From the NCBI RefSeq assembly GCF_028372415.1, contig NC_092876.1:221947528-222011527 (forward strand): a DNA stretch of 64,000 nt, read 5' to 3'. The position numbers were made by a program, and so were the translations under genes. Source of the DNA: Notamacropus eugenii. Lineage: Eukaryota > Chordata > Mammalia > Diprotodontia > Macropodidae. Below the pieces are notes generated by a model that worked only from the letters and a program-made list of their open reading frames with translations, did not search any database and had not been told where the DNA came from. This document shows, piece after piece, positions 24,801 through 35,489 of this stretch. Position 1 is the stretch's first letter; every line of letters starts with the position of its first letter.

Positions 24801-25667
24801 GTATGCTCTCCAACTGTAAGTTAGAGAGAAAATGTGCACTTGAATTGGTAGTTTCTTATTATCAGTGCAATCACAGATCTGGTCCAGATTTGTCTCTTTT
24901 CATTTTTAAATAAGAAATTGACTGGAAGTTGGTTTCCTTTTAGAAGAAAAAAATCTGAAGACTTCAAATCTTCACTGACAAATTTGTAACTTGACCTTTT
25001 TATTCCTATTACTAATCTCATTTTTGAAGCTCCATATGCACACACACACATACAATTGACATATGCCTTTCTTGCATTTTAATTTTTAGGGTATTTTTGT
25101 TTATGCTGGTATGATTTATATTTATCAGTAGCTAAATACACCTCTCAAAAAAAGCTTTAAAAAGAGTATTTCCTAACATACAGTTGTACTTTTATTATCT
25201 GAGAAATAACTCACTGTCTGGTGGCTATTAACCTTGTTGAAATATAGAGGTGATAGAAATGGGTTTTTTTTTTTTTGGTTGAGAACATGACATAATAATG
25301 ATAATATTTGTTAGTTATATGTACTTTTGTCAACCTGGGGTTTGAACTACTGTTTTATTAGAAACGGGTTTGAATGGCCAAGCCTTTGAGGTTTCCAAAG
25401 GGGAAAATTATGAAAAATACTTCTGTGGGAATGTAGTCAGATGATTTAATAAAAATACAAAACCTTCACAAAATGACACTAGGAATTCTGACATTTTGAC
25501 AGGAATTAAGGATTGCAGTTATTCTTGTACCTTTATTTTCTTGTTGCTAAGACAGCTCGTGGTAAAATAATTTTTTAAAAATAATCATCTTTGAGGATTC
25601 TTTTCTTTGTGTCAACTGGTAACTTTGCTTTTTGCTTCAGTTTTTGCAGGGTACGATGGCCATATGA
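18827..25667 (+). CDS. GCA: Grancalcin (GCA), C-terminal 153 residues in six exons; 5' exons not in window
   Basis: Grancalcin is a cytosolic penta-EF-hand calcium-binding protein, abundant in neutrophils and macrophages. It dimerises through its fifth EF-hand and moves to granule and plasma membranes on calcium binding. Six exons (18827-18896, 20097-20140, 20449-20596, 23852-23965, 24351-24409, 25641-25667) join with matching phases into 462 nt, giving 153 residues plus TGA. The joined product starts [17 protein letters not shown] and ends [10 protein letters not shown]. Known grancalcin is about 217 residues, so some 64 N-terminal residues (the Gly/Pro-rich tail and the start of EF1) are missing here. 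Residues that separate it from the paralogue sorcin are [18 protein letters not shown] and the final QGTMAI, where sorcin ends differently. All introns are GT-AG. KCNH7 converges from the other side, as in human. The gene call is very secure; the unknown is where the 5' exons lie. Confidence 0.96.
19360..19680 (+). mobile_element. L2-like LINE 3' end in GCA intron
   Basis: 'ctttgagactcagttcactt', 'gaaggccttgattgcttct', 'tttgcatctttatattttt' and 'aatgtttgttgaata' follow the 3' end of L2 in forward orientation, including the terminal 'gtttgttgaata' motif. Confidence 0.6.
20097..20140 (+). CDS. GCA: GCA exon encoding the helix entering EF-hand 2
   Basis: The 44-bp exon lies between acceptor 'atttttcag' and donor 'gtatcc'. 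With the C left by the previous exon it reads [15 protein letters not shown] and ends in phase 0. This short exon is at the same place in other penta-EF-hand genes, just before the EF2 loop, which continues in the next exon as [11 protein letters not shown]. Confidence 0.94.
20449..20596 (+). CDS. GCA: GCA exon encoding EF-hand 2 loop and EF-hand 3
   Basis: The 148-bp exon follows acceptor 'aataccag' and ends at donor 'gtaaga'. The EF2 loop begins with the last Asp of the previous exon and reads [12 protein letters not shown], with acidic or polar ligands at positions 1, 3, 5 and 12. EF3 is canonical: [12 protein letters not shown], with D1, D3, S5, T7, E9 and E12. These are the calcium-binding hands of the protein. 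The exon leaves one G, completed as Gly in the next exon. Confidence 0.96.
21283..21532. repeat. Two-copy 125-bp tandem duplication in a GCA intron
   Basis: Copies 21283-21407 and 21408-21532 both begin 'tatcaaacccttttgtagaa' and both end near 'aaagctgattttt'. They are in register without gaps and differ by roughly ten substitutions. Confidence 0.97.
22555..23100 (+). repeat. Dispersed repeat of unnamed family (family D)
   Basis: It starts 'cagcaaacatttattaaatg' and 'aaggctctactaggtataca', then purine-rich text with 'tgagaggcctggcttggag', 'ttaagggtagagccagataa' and 'ggtctcaaataccagggta'. The same order of blocks occurs at 38640-39480 and 40630-41285. Confidence 0.45.
23136..23260. mobile_element. 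Truncated hAT-type element, relative of 8201-8406
   Basis: It opens with 'cagagtttttaaccttttt' (terminal repeat) and continues 'ccttttcagaataatgtttt', shared with the first copy. The other end is lost. Confidence 0.55.
23580..23690 (+). mobile_element. Partial SINE/MIR
   Basis: 'agaagacctggactcaagtc' and 'catgatcctggattagtctc' resemble the tRNA-head and core of MIR; the 3' part is missing. Confidence 0.4.
23852..23965 (+). CDS. GCA: GCA exon encoding degenerate EF-hand 4
   Basis: The 114-bp exon has acceptor 'cttatttag' and donor 'gtattg'. It encodes [19 protein letters not shown] then [18 protein letters not shown]. The EF4 loop (around [12 protein letters not shown]) lacks the Asp normally at loop position 1, consistent with the non-canonical EF4 of this family. 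Near-identity with grancalcin here ([20 protein letters not shown]) is the strongest single argument against sorcin. Confidence 0.96.
24119..24194. repeat. 38-bp tandem duplication in a GCA intron
   Basis: Copies 24119-24156 and 24157-24194 both read 'ttttaggactatttt' then 'aatgctaaaatgtt', with about four mismatches. Confidence 0.9.
24351..24409 (+). CDS. GCA: GCA exon encoding EF-hand 5 (dimerisation hand)
   Basis: The 59-bp exon follows 'ttcttgaag' and ends at donor 'gtgagt'. With the split G it reads [22 protein letters not shown]5 of penta-EF-hand proteins does not bind calcium well and pairs with its counterpart in a second monomer. Confidence 0.95.
24670..24800 (+). mobile_element. 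Partial CORE-SINE
   Basis: 'ggtttagtggatagataaac', 'ggccttggagtcaggaagag' and 'tgccctgggcaagtaaat' are the head and core of a marsupial CORE-SINE. Confidence 0.7.
25641..25667 (+). CDS. GCA: GCA terminal coding segment and stop
   Basis: Only nine codons are coding in the last exon: FLQGTMAI and TGA, after acceptor 'tttttgcttcag'. The exon continues as 3'UTR. The C-terminus matches the usual grancalcin end exactly in length. Confidence 0.95.
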   Translation, partial: FLQGTMAI

Positions 25668-25855
25668 GTGCCCAACTGATAAAGAATGTTGGGGGACAGA
25701 GAATCCTGTGAATTCTTCTGCTCAGAAAGAACTATGACTGAATTTGTTGTGAACTTAAGCTCTTCTGGACTTCTCTTTGTTCCTGCCTGTTAATCTGTCT
25801 AAACTGTTTTAGTGCACAGTTGAAGCAATAAACGTGGTTTTGTTTACGATGTCAT
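25668..25855 (+). other. GCA: GCA 3'UTR (short form) with polyadenylation signal
   Basis: Non-coding tail of the last GCA exon. A canonical AATAAA sits at 25827-25832, 160 bases after the stop, followed within 25 bases by the GT/T-rich stretch 'gtggttttgttta' expected of a downstream element. The cleavage site is inferred near 25850. Longer isoforms reaching further downstream cannot be excluded. Confidence 0.7.
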
Positions 25856-27539
25856 AATCTGAAAAAGCATTATTACATATTTTTCATCTACATAATGTAA
25901 AATAATATGACTAATGAAAAGTAGATACCAAGCATGAGACTGATCTTTTTTCTTTACCTTTATAGTCTTGGGTGATTTTGACTTTAGAATATATTTAACC
26001 AGAAGGATAAATTGAAGAATATTTAGGTAGAAAGTCTAAACTTGAAAAACTTTTTCCTGTAATTTATAGATGTTATCTATAAACATTAGAAAATTAATGA
26101 GGAGTGGGGTTTTTGTACTCATTTTTATTGTTCATGTAATTAGGAAGTGAAAACCTATTTATACTTAAAGGGGAAAATAGAAGTAATAGTCTGATGATCA
26201 GTTGCCTGAGGGTTACCATAGTTTCTTATGTGAACCAATCGACCTAAGATTTTCTTTGCTGTTCTTTGCTAACATATTTTTTCATCTATTTCATTTGTTT
26301 ATTTTAGTGACAAGCTATAATTCACAGTTTTATTTGACCTCACTTTCATTAGTAAAAGTAAAATGAAAAGCATGAAGTTTAGAGAATGTAACTTACATGT
26401 CAGTATCTGTAATGAAGTTACTTTGAATGGAAATGTCAGCGTTTATTATTTACTGTAAGTTTTACATGGTGCCAAAATAGTGGTTGAAAATTTAAAAGAA
26501 ATCAGCCAACCAGTTGTTTTGTTTAAAGAGTGTTTTTAAAAAACAACTTTGATTTATTTGATTGAATTGTTTCGGCACCAGTCCAGTAACAAACATCAGT
26601 GTTCTAGTTACTATAAGAACTTAAAACTCCATATTATTATAAGTTGCAGTAACTGAATAATTGACTTCTTTTGACCTTTAGTAGATAAATTAACTGTGGG
26701 GAGATCTTTTATTTTGTTCAGCCTGGTGTGATGATAAAAACAAAGGACTGGGAGTCAAGAGATCTGGATTCTAGTTCCATCACTACCATTAGCTAGGCAG
26801 CTTCAGTGAGAGCAGTTTCCTTATTTGTCACCTGAAGGGGTTAAACTGTAATACCTATCATCCCATTTATCTCTAAGCTTCTAGCCCTTTTATATTTCAT
26901 AGACATTTCCAGTTTTATTTTAAACATTTCAAGGAACTTGAAAATAGAAAAAGACTAAGTTATATATTACTTGAAAACCTTCTGAAGGGTTAGTAGAGCT
27001 ATATAACATGAGAACATAGTTAACATGTGGTATATGAGCTAAGTGATATGCATTTTTTTCTCTAGTTTCCAAAAAGTAATTTAACATTTAAAGTTACAGT
27101 GGTTTAGGAGAAATAACAATTATCCATTTAAAGCGTAAGGGCAGATGGCAGCATATTGATAAAAACTTTCATAGCACAAATAGAAATTTAAATCAACATT
27201 CACTTTTATAATTTCTGAAAAGTAAAGTATAGCCAATTTGACATTGCTAGTCTGCAGTAACTGGTTGCCTTTAAATTTCAGTAAGTAATATGTGTATTTT
27301 TAAACTTGAATGTTTAAAGAGGACTTATTGGAAACCATGCACAGTCTTTAAATTCTCTCTACTCCCATAAATACTTTTCCCCTCTTAAATACTGCCTACT
27401 CCCATCAGCTGTTCAGTCTGCTTTCATATGACAACAGTTTGTCAGTGTGGGAAGAAATTGACTGAGCCATAGTAAAGTATATATTTTTGGTTTAGACTTT
27501 ATAGAAAGAATCATAAGCTACAGCTAACAGTAGAGGTAA
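25856..27539. other. Intergenic or extended GCA 3'UTR; one MIR
   Basis: No coding exon. A MIR-like SINE in plus orientation is at about 26725-26880 ('gactgggagtcaagagatc', 'ttagctaggcagcttcagtg'). Otherwise AT-rich unique-looking sequence. Confidence 0.5.
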
Positions 27540-27757
27540 GGACTAGATCCTTTATTGCATTGGTATAGGGAAATCCCAGGAGATGAAACTCCCTCTACCA
27601 ATGCAGGTTTGCAGGCTCTCAGCAACTGACAGTCTTAGAGAATTGCCAAGGCACAGAGAGGTAAGGTACTTGACCAGAGAGTATGTGTCAAAGGCAGAAA
27701 TTGAGCCTAAGTGCCCGAGTGTTCCTGGCTTCAAGGCCTGCTGTCTACCCTCTATAC
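27540..27757 (-). mobile_element. MIR-like CORE-SINE variant, copy 1
   Basis: 'gaaactccctctaccaatgc', 'agagaattgccaaggcac' and 'tctaccctctataccag' match the copy at 47890-48115 ('gaaactccctctgctgatgc'). Reverse orientation relative to MIR. Confidence 0.6.
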
Positions 27758-27935
27758 CAGAGGTGCCAAATTTGTAGCCTGCAGACTCTGCAGTGCTACC
27801 TCAACCAGATTAAAATGTAATTGGGATATGTTTAATAAAATAAAAATTTAGAACAATGTAGATAATATTAATTTGTGATTTTCTAAGTCATTTGTGTCCC
27901 TCAGTAATCACTTCTATTTGAGTTTGACACTACTG
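27758..27935. mobile_element. hAT-type MITE with imperfect terminal inverted repeats
   Basis: It starts CAGAGGTGCCAAAT and ends AGTTTGACACTACTG, whose reverse complement starts CAGTAGTGTCAAACT. The flanking octamers 'ctctatac' and 'caccatat' agree at 5 of 8 positions, as expected of a decayed 8-bp hAT target duplication. Non-coding. Confidence 0.7.
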
Positions 27936-28199
27936 CACCATATCATGCTGCCTATTATAGCTAACTGTTATTGGCAACTAATTTGTTCAATGTAAGCATT
28001 CCTTTTATTGGGTATGATAATTCTATACTTCTCTTTTTTAAGATATGTACTCAAAGGTCTCGTGCCTTTTGCACATGGTGGTTAAAGATTGAGGTGAAAA
28101 CTAAGAATTGCATTAAAATCACATTTACATTTTTGCAAAACACTTTATTTTGTGGTTTTCATGTGTTTTTAATTTTTCTTGTAAATTGCTAGATAATCA

Positions 28200-31100
28200 T
28201 ATTGCTTTTTACATTAATTTAAATATTTTCATAAAATATTAAGCACAATTAAGGTTTTGCTCACTATTTTTGATATTAAAATACAACCAGCTTTTGAAGT
28301 TCTTACTCTTTTTGTGTTATAGTAATTACAATAATATCTATAAAATATTCAAATCAGCAACTTAAAAATTAAGTAGTTGTATATAAACATTTGTGTGTGC
28401 TCATGTCTGGATAATAAGTATGGTTTTGGTTGGTTGGTTGATTTTGTGAAGTCAGTCCTATTCTAAGTCTTCTTGTTAGTATTGTAAATTATTGACTAAT
28501 TTACACTGTCAACGTAGAAGTACTTTTATTTGTACAGTAAACAATAATCCAAATCATCTTGAGATTTTTTTTTTTAGAAATAAACATCCAAAAAACTTTC
28601 TGTAAAGTTTTGCATTATACAAAATCTGTTAACACACATATTATGAGATGCTACAGTTCATGAAAACAGCGCAGTAGTTCACCTAGGTCTAAAAAACTGC
28701 CAGATTATAAATGTCAGGCATTGCAATTCTATGTTGTTAAGGTGGCAGCATAGATATTTCAGTTCCAGTGATAAGAAAGTGTGGAGCCATCTTAATAGGC
28801 AGCCTTAATTTTGTCCATCTTAAACTTAATGCCAAGTAATTGGATTGTGCTCTTTTAAACTTCATAAGTATGCATTCAAGCAGGCAGAGTAGCACAAAAT
28901 AAAAAAATTCATTTATGAATTAGGAGTATTTGTCACATGTATTTGTATTTAGAAAAGACATTTTGCCCACAGAGTCAATGTATGGGATTTTTTTGTGGTT
29001 TAGGCTTTGTGCATCATTTAAAAAATACTAAAATTCTTTCTTGTGATTATTTCTTTAACTGAAACAGAGAAATCATATGAAATGTAATCTTGCATGTTGT
29101 TGTCACTTAGATTAATTAAGCTTTAATAAATTACCTGTAAGAAACTAGATTTTTGTCTTTGAAAGAAAGTTCTTAAAGTCACCATCTGTAATAATATATT
29201 TTTCTCCTGCTTGGGAAATTAACAGCAATGTTAGCATTTTTGCAAAAATCCAGGAAATTACATATAGGAAGTAAAGTTCACAAGGATGTTTAATCGTTTC
29301 TCCCTCATACAGCACAAGTGATTAATTGACTTCCCTTGAAAGAGACATCAAAAGTATGCTGGCATTTTTTTTTTTTTTGACTAGAGCTTAATATAGGGAA
29401 TTCAATCTATTCTATCTCCTTCAAATAAAGGTTTCTTTTAAGCATGCATACAGAGTGAGACCAATGAAGGATAGTCCACCCCTCTTATGGTATTGGAAGT
29501 TGGGGCTTTAAACTAATTATAGTTGGATAATGCTTAGATGCTTTTTCTTGGTCCTAAAGCTGTAAGCTCATATTGCCATATATTGAGCTGCTGAGCTGAT
29601 CTTTACTGCATTCAATAATGCTCTAGTGACCTACAATAGCTTTGGAAACTTCCCTCAAAATCTCACATCCTCCTTGTATGTGTTTATATATTACTCTGTA
29701 CTTCTAAACCATAATTTATGGTAACTTTTGCCCTTTTATTTTTCTTATGGACATAGGGAATGTCTTTCATTGGTGTAATGAAAAGACTCAACTGAATGTG
29801 ACTTCTTTTCTTTACCTAGTCTGGTAAAGACAACTTGGCTTTTTATAGCATTTTGGAAATAATTAAATTCATTAGCTTATCTATAGTAGGGCTTGGCCAC
29901 ACTTTCGTATTGCTAACAGGAAGTGAGTTGGGCAGGGTGTGGTATCCAATTTGCCATGTGATTTACTTGGGTAGTAATAGAAGCATTTCTTCATGGTTCC
30001 CATATTATACTCAGACATGATCAAACATGGGCAACTTGGGAACCTTCTGGGTAATGAAGTTACCTTTCAGTGGCTGTATTTTGGAGATTTGTGTCAGACA
30101 GAATGGTCTGGTGCTACCCTCCAACACTTCTAGGATTGCTAACAGTATGAGAATACAAATACAGCTAGTCATGTGCTTTTACAAACAAATGAAGTTTAAT
30201 TAGATAGTGCTACTTAACTATAAAAATATACAATGCTACAGTTTTTATAATTTCAAAGGAGTAACTGAACAGTGCAAGTAAGCATGCCCCAGAACAATAC
30301 AGATTAGAAATCCATTTTTATTTGATATCATGGGCTAATGTTTGATTGCCTCTGAGGTGGCATTCTCCTTTGAGCGTTGGTCTAAAATTTTTCCATGTCT
30401 GTTATTCCAGAATTGTAACCCTATGACAAACGACAGTTTTAAAATTTTAAAATTTGGCTTTCTGCTCCTATGCACTCTAGAACTTACTAATTGATTAGAG
30501 TGCTCATTGATGACATTTGCTCAATGCAGGCTACTTCGGTATATTTGCTTTTGTTTCAGCATTTATTTAAAGCTAGAGTGTTTTCCTTGTGCCAGTTTTT
30601 AGGTTTCTTGTTAATGAAAGTTTGGGATATCAAGCCAATAACGTTCCTTAATTTCACTTTGTTTTTTAAAGTTCTACATTGTCAGTAGAAGGGCCAACTA
30701 TTTCACTATTAGATTTTATGTGTTAGAAAATAATTCTTGCAAATACAAGTTTTCTCCCTTGGAGAAGCAACTAAGAAATGCATAGAAATTTAGATAAATG
30801 AAAAAAAGTTATTTTTCATTTTCCAAATTAAGGGAAAGAGAGATAAATACACAGTGTGTTAATGTAAAATTTTCAGTTGAAAATTAAGTTGTATGTTTCA
30901 AGATTAGGCATCTTGCACAACAGGACAAATAATTTTACAAAGAAAATAGCTATCTTAGTGAGTCCCTTTTGGGTTATAACCAAGATACTTAAAAAAAAGA
31001 AGACATTTCCTTAATTTTAAATGTAATAGTTTTTTACCATGCATCCGCACAGTCCCACTAACCAGTGTCCTGATAAACCCAGGAAAATGCAGCACTGTTC

Positions 31101-33250
31101 TTATAATTAGGTGATTTTTTAAAAAATAAATCAGCACCATCATGCCTCTATCTGGTGCTGTACCTAATAGAAAATGTTGGAAATACAGTTAGCTCCTCAA
31201 AAAGTTTCCTTCTTAATTATCCAAAGACAGACCTTTGATGCCTCTAAACTAAATTCATTTAAGTGTTTGAAGTAGTTCAATTTTCTCATACAAATTGTCC
31301 AGAAATTATTTCCCTCATTCTTGAATTCTATATGTACATTGTAGTAGCAATACAACTTTTACAGTAACCCTGTATGCTTTTTTTAGCTACCAAAAAATTG
31401 TAATTTTTACAGTGCAATTTACATTTTTCCTATTTACAGTTATTTTCAGAGGGTTATTGCAAAACTATTTGTGCAAATGGTTTATGCTGTCAATATCACA
31501 ATCTTTGAAGAAAACATTTGCTAAAAAATAAATATTTCTGTACAGTAACTTTAAAGTCACCCTCATGATTTCATGCTACATAGTATAAGTAAAGACAAAG
31601 GGAACAGTATAGTATGTTTTAGTAAGATGTTTCATTACGTTTGAAATGTTCCAGGAGATTTACTACTAAAATAAAGGTTACAATGAATGAGATTTTTTCC
31701 TTAATCATCTTACATGGTTGAAATTTCTTTTAAGTGATTAAAAAAGTATTCTTTTCAAAATATACTTTTCATTGGTTTAGTATTTTGAAGTGTATTATTT
31801 CAGCATTAGAAAACATTCTAACGTTTTTTCCAGTTACAATTCTAGTATCTAATATTTTTAGTCATAAATACCCACTTGATACTATGTCTTCCATTAGAAT
31901 CAAAAGGAATTACATGGTTGCAACTAGAGATTCTTGAAATATTTTTCTTAAGGACTTTCTTGACCTTTTTTTGGAGGAAAAAAATATTTTCCTTAAATCC
32001 AAAGATATGTTGTAATTGTTTTATGATGATGCACAGAGAAGCTACTTGTTAAAAATAGGAAATATGTAAATTCTGAGATAGTAGTAATACTACCTCTTGC
32101 TACAGAACTCTCTGAGAGGAGTTAAGAAGTGTCACTGTAAAATAAAAATTTTGTTTTTATAGTGATTTTGATAAACCATGACAAAAGACTCATGAAAAGA
32201 GTTTGGAAGAAAAGAGTGGACAGAAATGACAACCACACCATTTTACATGTATACAAATATACCTGGTTGCTAGGATCATTACATAGAGCTGTAAGGAAAC
32301 AGGTTTAAACATATGCAGACATGCTCTAAAACTGCAAGTTTAACTAAATGATATTACTTAACACAGGTAAATAAAGGAATGGAGTTCCCATGCTTACAAC
32401 CTGGGGATTCATCTAGAGAGTGTTACAGTTTTTCCTGGTTTGGGATTTGTTAACATCTCAAACAGCCATACTAAGGTTATTTTCCCTTGACTATATGCAA
32501 ACCAAAAATATTTCAGAGGCTTTACTACCATAGTAACTTAACTGTGCTCAATTAAAAGTTTGACTTTTTGAAGAAGCTGCTGTGCTACTAATGTTAAAAT
32601 TAACATGACTTGTGTGCAATCATGTATTCCTGAAAAATGGTCTGTAAAATCAAAAGCATATCATTCCATGGATTTGTCAGTGCTTCTTGTTCTTCAGCTG
32701 GCAGTTTGGTAACAGTTTTGATTTGCAATTCTGTTTCTTTCCAACCCAATCTCTTTATCAGATAATATAAATGAGTGTACTTAATTGTATTAAGGCAGCT
32801 TGCTCTTTAAAAAGTGTCCCTAAAATTAACTCTATTGTAATGCAAATAGTTCATTTGTGTTTTTGAAAATGTGTATTTTTCTATAACAGATGTGTATGGT
32901 ATAATGGATAGTTGTATTGGGTAAAAGTCACGTAGACTACTCGTTACTCAGGTATTTAAATATAAGTGCCATCTTTTAAATTAAAAACTAAAGAATTAGC
33001 ATTGCTATTCATTTAAATTCAGTGTAACTTAAGGAAAAAGATACTGAGATATTTGGATGGGGGAAGCTTTGTATTAAACTGAAAAGTGTAACCCTTTGAT
33101 TGCTGTTGTCCTAAGGTAGTATTTTGTGTGAGTGGGACAGATGGGGGAGTGACTGAGAGAAGAGAATACCTACCTGAAAATGGTTGTTGGTTTTTTTTTT
33201 TTTTTTTAGCCCTGAGCATTTAGTTTTTACATTTTTTGGAAGCCAAAAAG
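28200..33250. other. Repeat-poor intergenic block
   Basis: Over about 5 kb I find no SINE, LINE or DNA-transposon text, only AT-rich sequence, in contrast to about one repeat per kilobase elsewhere in the window. It could be an extended KCNH7 3'UTR or regulatory DNA. Confidence 0.45.
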
Positions 33251-33254
33251 GCAG

Positions 33255-33425
33255 TGTGGGTTGCTAGAAAGAGCACTTCTATGAATTGGGAAATCTGGGT
33301 TTTAAGCTTCATTGACTAGCTGTGGGATCTTGGACAAGACACTCTATCTGGGCTTCATTTCTTTGTCTATAAATATAAGTTGGACTTAATGATTTTGAAG
33401 TTCCATTTTAAGTGTAACATTCTGT
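33255..33425 (+). mobile_element. MIR-type SINE (the only clear repeat in 28.2-37.6 kb)
   Basis: 'ctatgaattgggaaatctgg', 'actagctgtgggatcttgga' and 'tatctgggcttcatttcttt' follow MIR forward. Confidence 0.65.
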
Positions 33426-35489
33426 ACTAATAGATATGATTTGAGATCAGACTACAAGAAACCTCAAGAATCCATATTATTGCTTTGCCAATTAGCTAGT
33501 TGGCTTTACAAATAATGAATTCTTGGAATAGTGAGTTTTTGGAGACAATTTTCCCATGAGTCATTAAAATCAGGTACAGAAAAGATGTTGGAATCATTGA
33601 AGTTATATGCAACAAGAAATTTGGTATTTATCTCATAGTGTTGAAATTGCCTTCAAACTTCTGAATCCAATCATTAGTTATTAGTATTATAATTTAAAAT
33701 CATATTCCTAATAGTTATAGGGTACCAGAAACAACAGAATAGCAATGGTATTATGTCATGAGAGACCACTATTTAAATTGTACCTATGCCAGTTTTCCTG
33801 GTTTATATTCAAGTAGAACAATATCTTGAGACAGGTTTAATGTTTCTTTAGTTGTATCATGACTAATAAAATTAAGAACAATTAAGCCATTTCCGTTAAC
33901 TTTTTTTTGCAAGAAATCTCAAAGCATGCTACTCTGTAGGACACAAGCATTTGCATGCGTATAATGCATGTTCTTTTTTTTAAACTCTGGATGAATAAAT
34001 GGAGATTTAATGGCATTTTAATATTTGTTATCATTGGGAAAATGGTAAATGATATTTTAAAAGTAAATGAAATTCATTTTTCATCATTTTATCATTGCGT
34101 TTTATCATGCAATTTAAGAACCTCCCCCCATCAAACAGAAACAATTAGTGCTTAAGTATGTTATAATTAAACAATCTAAACAGTTCATATTCAGTCACCT
34201 CACTTTCAGCTTCTACAGAGCACAGTAGTATGTGCATGCTCATAAATGTGATTAAAATAATTTCTTTGAATGTAGATTAGCTCTATAGAGTAGATTTCAA
34301 TTAATTTTTTACAATATAAAATGTCATTGGGTCAATAAATTTTCCTCAGTAGTTTCTTAGTAGTTACAGTTAGAGCCATCACTTATGGTTGTACTGCTAA
34401 AAATGAGCTTCTGGCAGGAATTTCCCCCTGAATATACAAGTGTTGCGCACAGAAAATCAAATATTAGTTTAAAGATGTATGAAAATGACATTGTGCTCTT
34501 AAGATGGAAGGAAAAATTTCCTTTTTTTTTTTTTTTTTTTTTGCTAGTATCCTTGATGACTTTGTACCAGTGTATCTTAGAAAATAGAAAGTGGCCCCTA
34601 GTGTCTTTTGGGTGAACAGTTATTAATTTTAAAATCCTGTGAGAACAGTATTAATAGGTGTTTCTTCATTTTAGGTTCTCAATTTAAAAACTAAAGTGCA
34701 GAGCACACCAGAGGGGGTTAGATAAGGATAGGTAGGATGGCAATCCACTAGCAAGATGAATGTTAAGTCTAAGTATGTGTAAGCCATCTGCCTATCTGAT
34801 GATAACAGAAAAACAGATCTAAATGAATTGGGGATATATTTAGATAGAAATTTAGTAACATTTCTAATATTATAAGAAAGTCTAGAGGATTCTTATGATC
34901 CTAGGTGTAGAAAGAAAACACCATGAAGCTATTACAAACTAAGTTATCTTGGACTTTGCTGAGTGTAGCCTAGGACAGAACAGAAAAGTGTCGACATTTT
35001 TTAAGTCAAAAGGAAATTGCAAACATGGTTTCAAGGAAATAGACTTGAGTATTTTATTCATTCCACATTCCTTGGGCTGCTTCACATTCCCAATTAAGTG
35101 CTTGATAATTGTGGTAAATAAATTGTTGGGAGATATTGCCAGTACTTAGTTGCTTTTCATCTGACTAATCAAATCATAATACATTACTTCATCCCATTTT
35201 TATAATATAAAGTCAAAGGGGGTTTTATGTCCCCCTTCCAATTCTGATACCATAGTGTTTTTTTTTTTAAAACAAGCTGCTATTTTAATTCAAAGGAATT
35301 AAAGTAGAAAAGGTAGTTTTATGCAAAAAAATAAATATGGTAAAATTCTTTCACAGTCTTTACAATCATGCCATTCTTCAATTATGTTGAAAAATGGATA
35401 TCTTTGTGAAAGGCCAGTTTTTGTGCTTGTCTTCACAATAAACATAATAGAGCATTCCAGAGTCAAACTACCATGTTTAAGTTGCCTTA

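Noticed and set aside
18827..25667. Sorcin (SRI) rather than grancalcin
   Set aside because: The EF4 segment [12 protein letters not shown] and the C-terminus FLQGTMAI are grancalcin-type, and the neighbouring KCNH7 matches the GCA locus.
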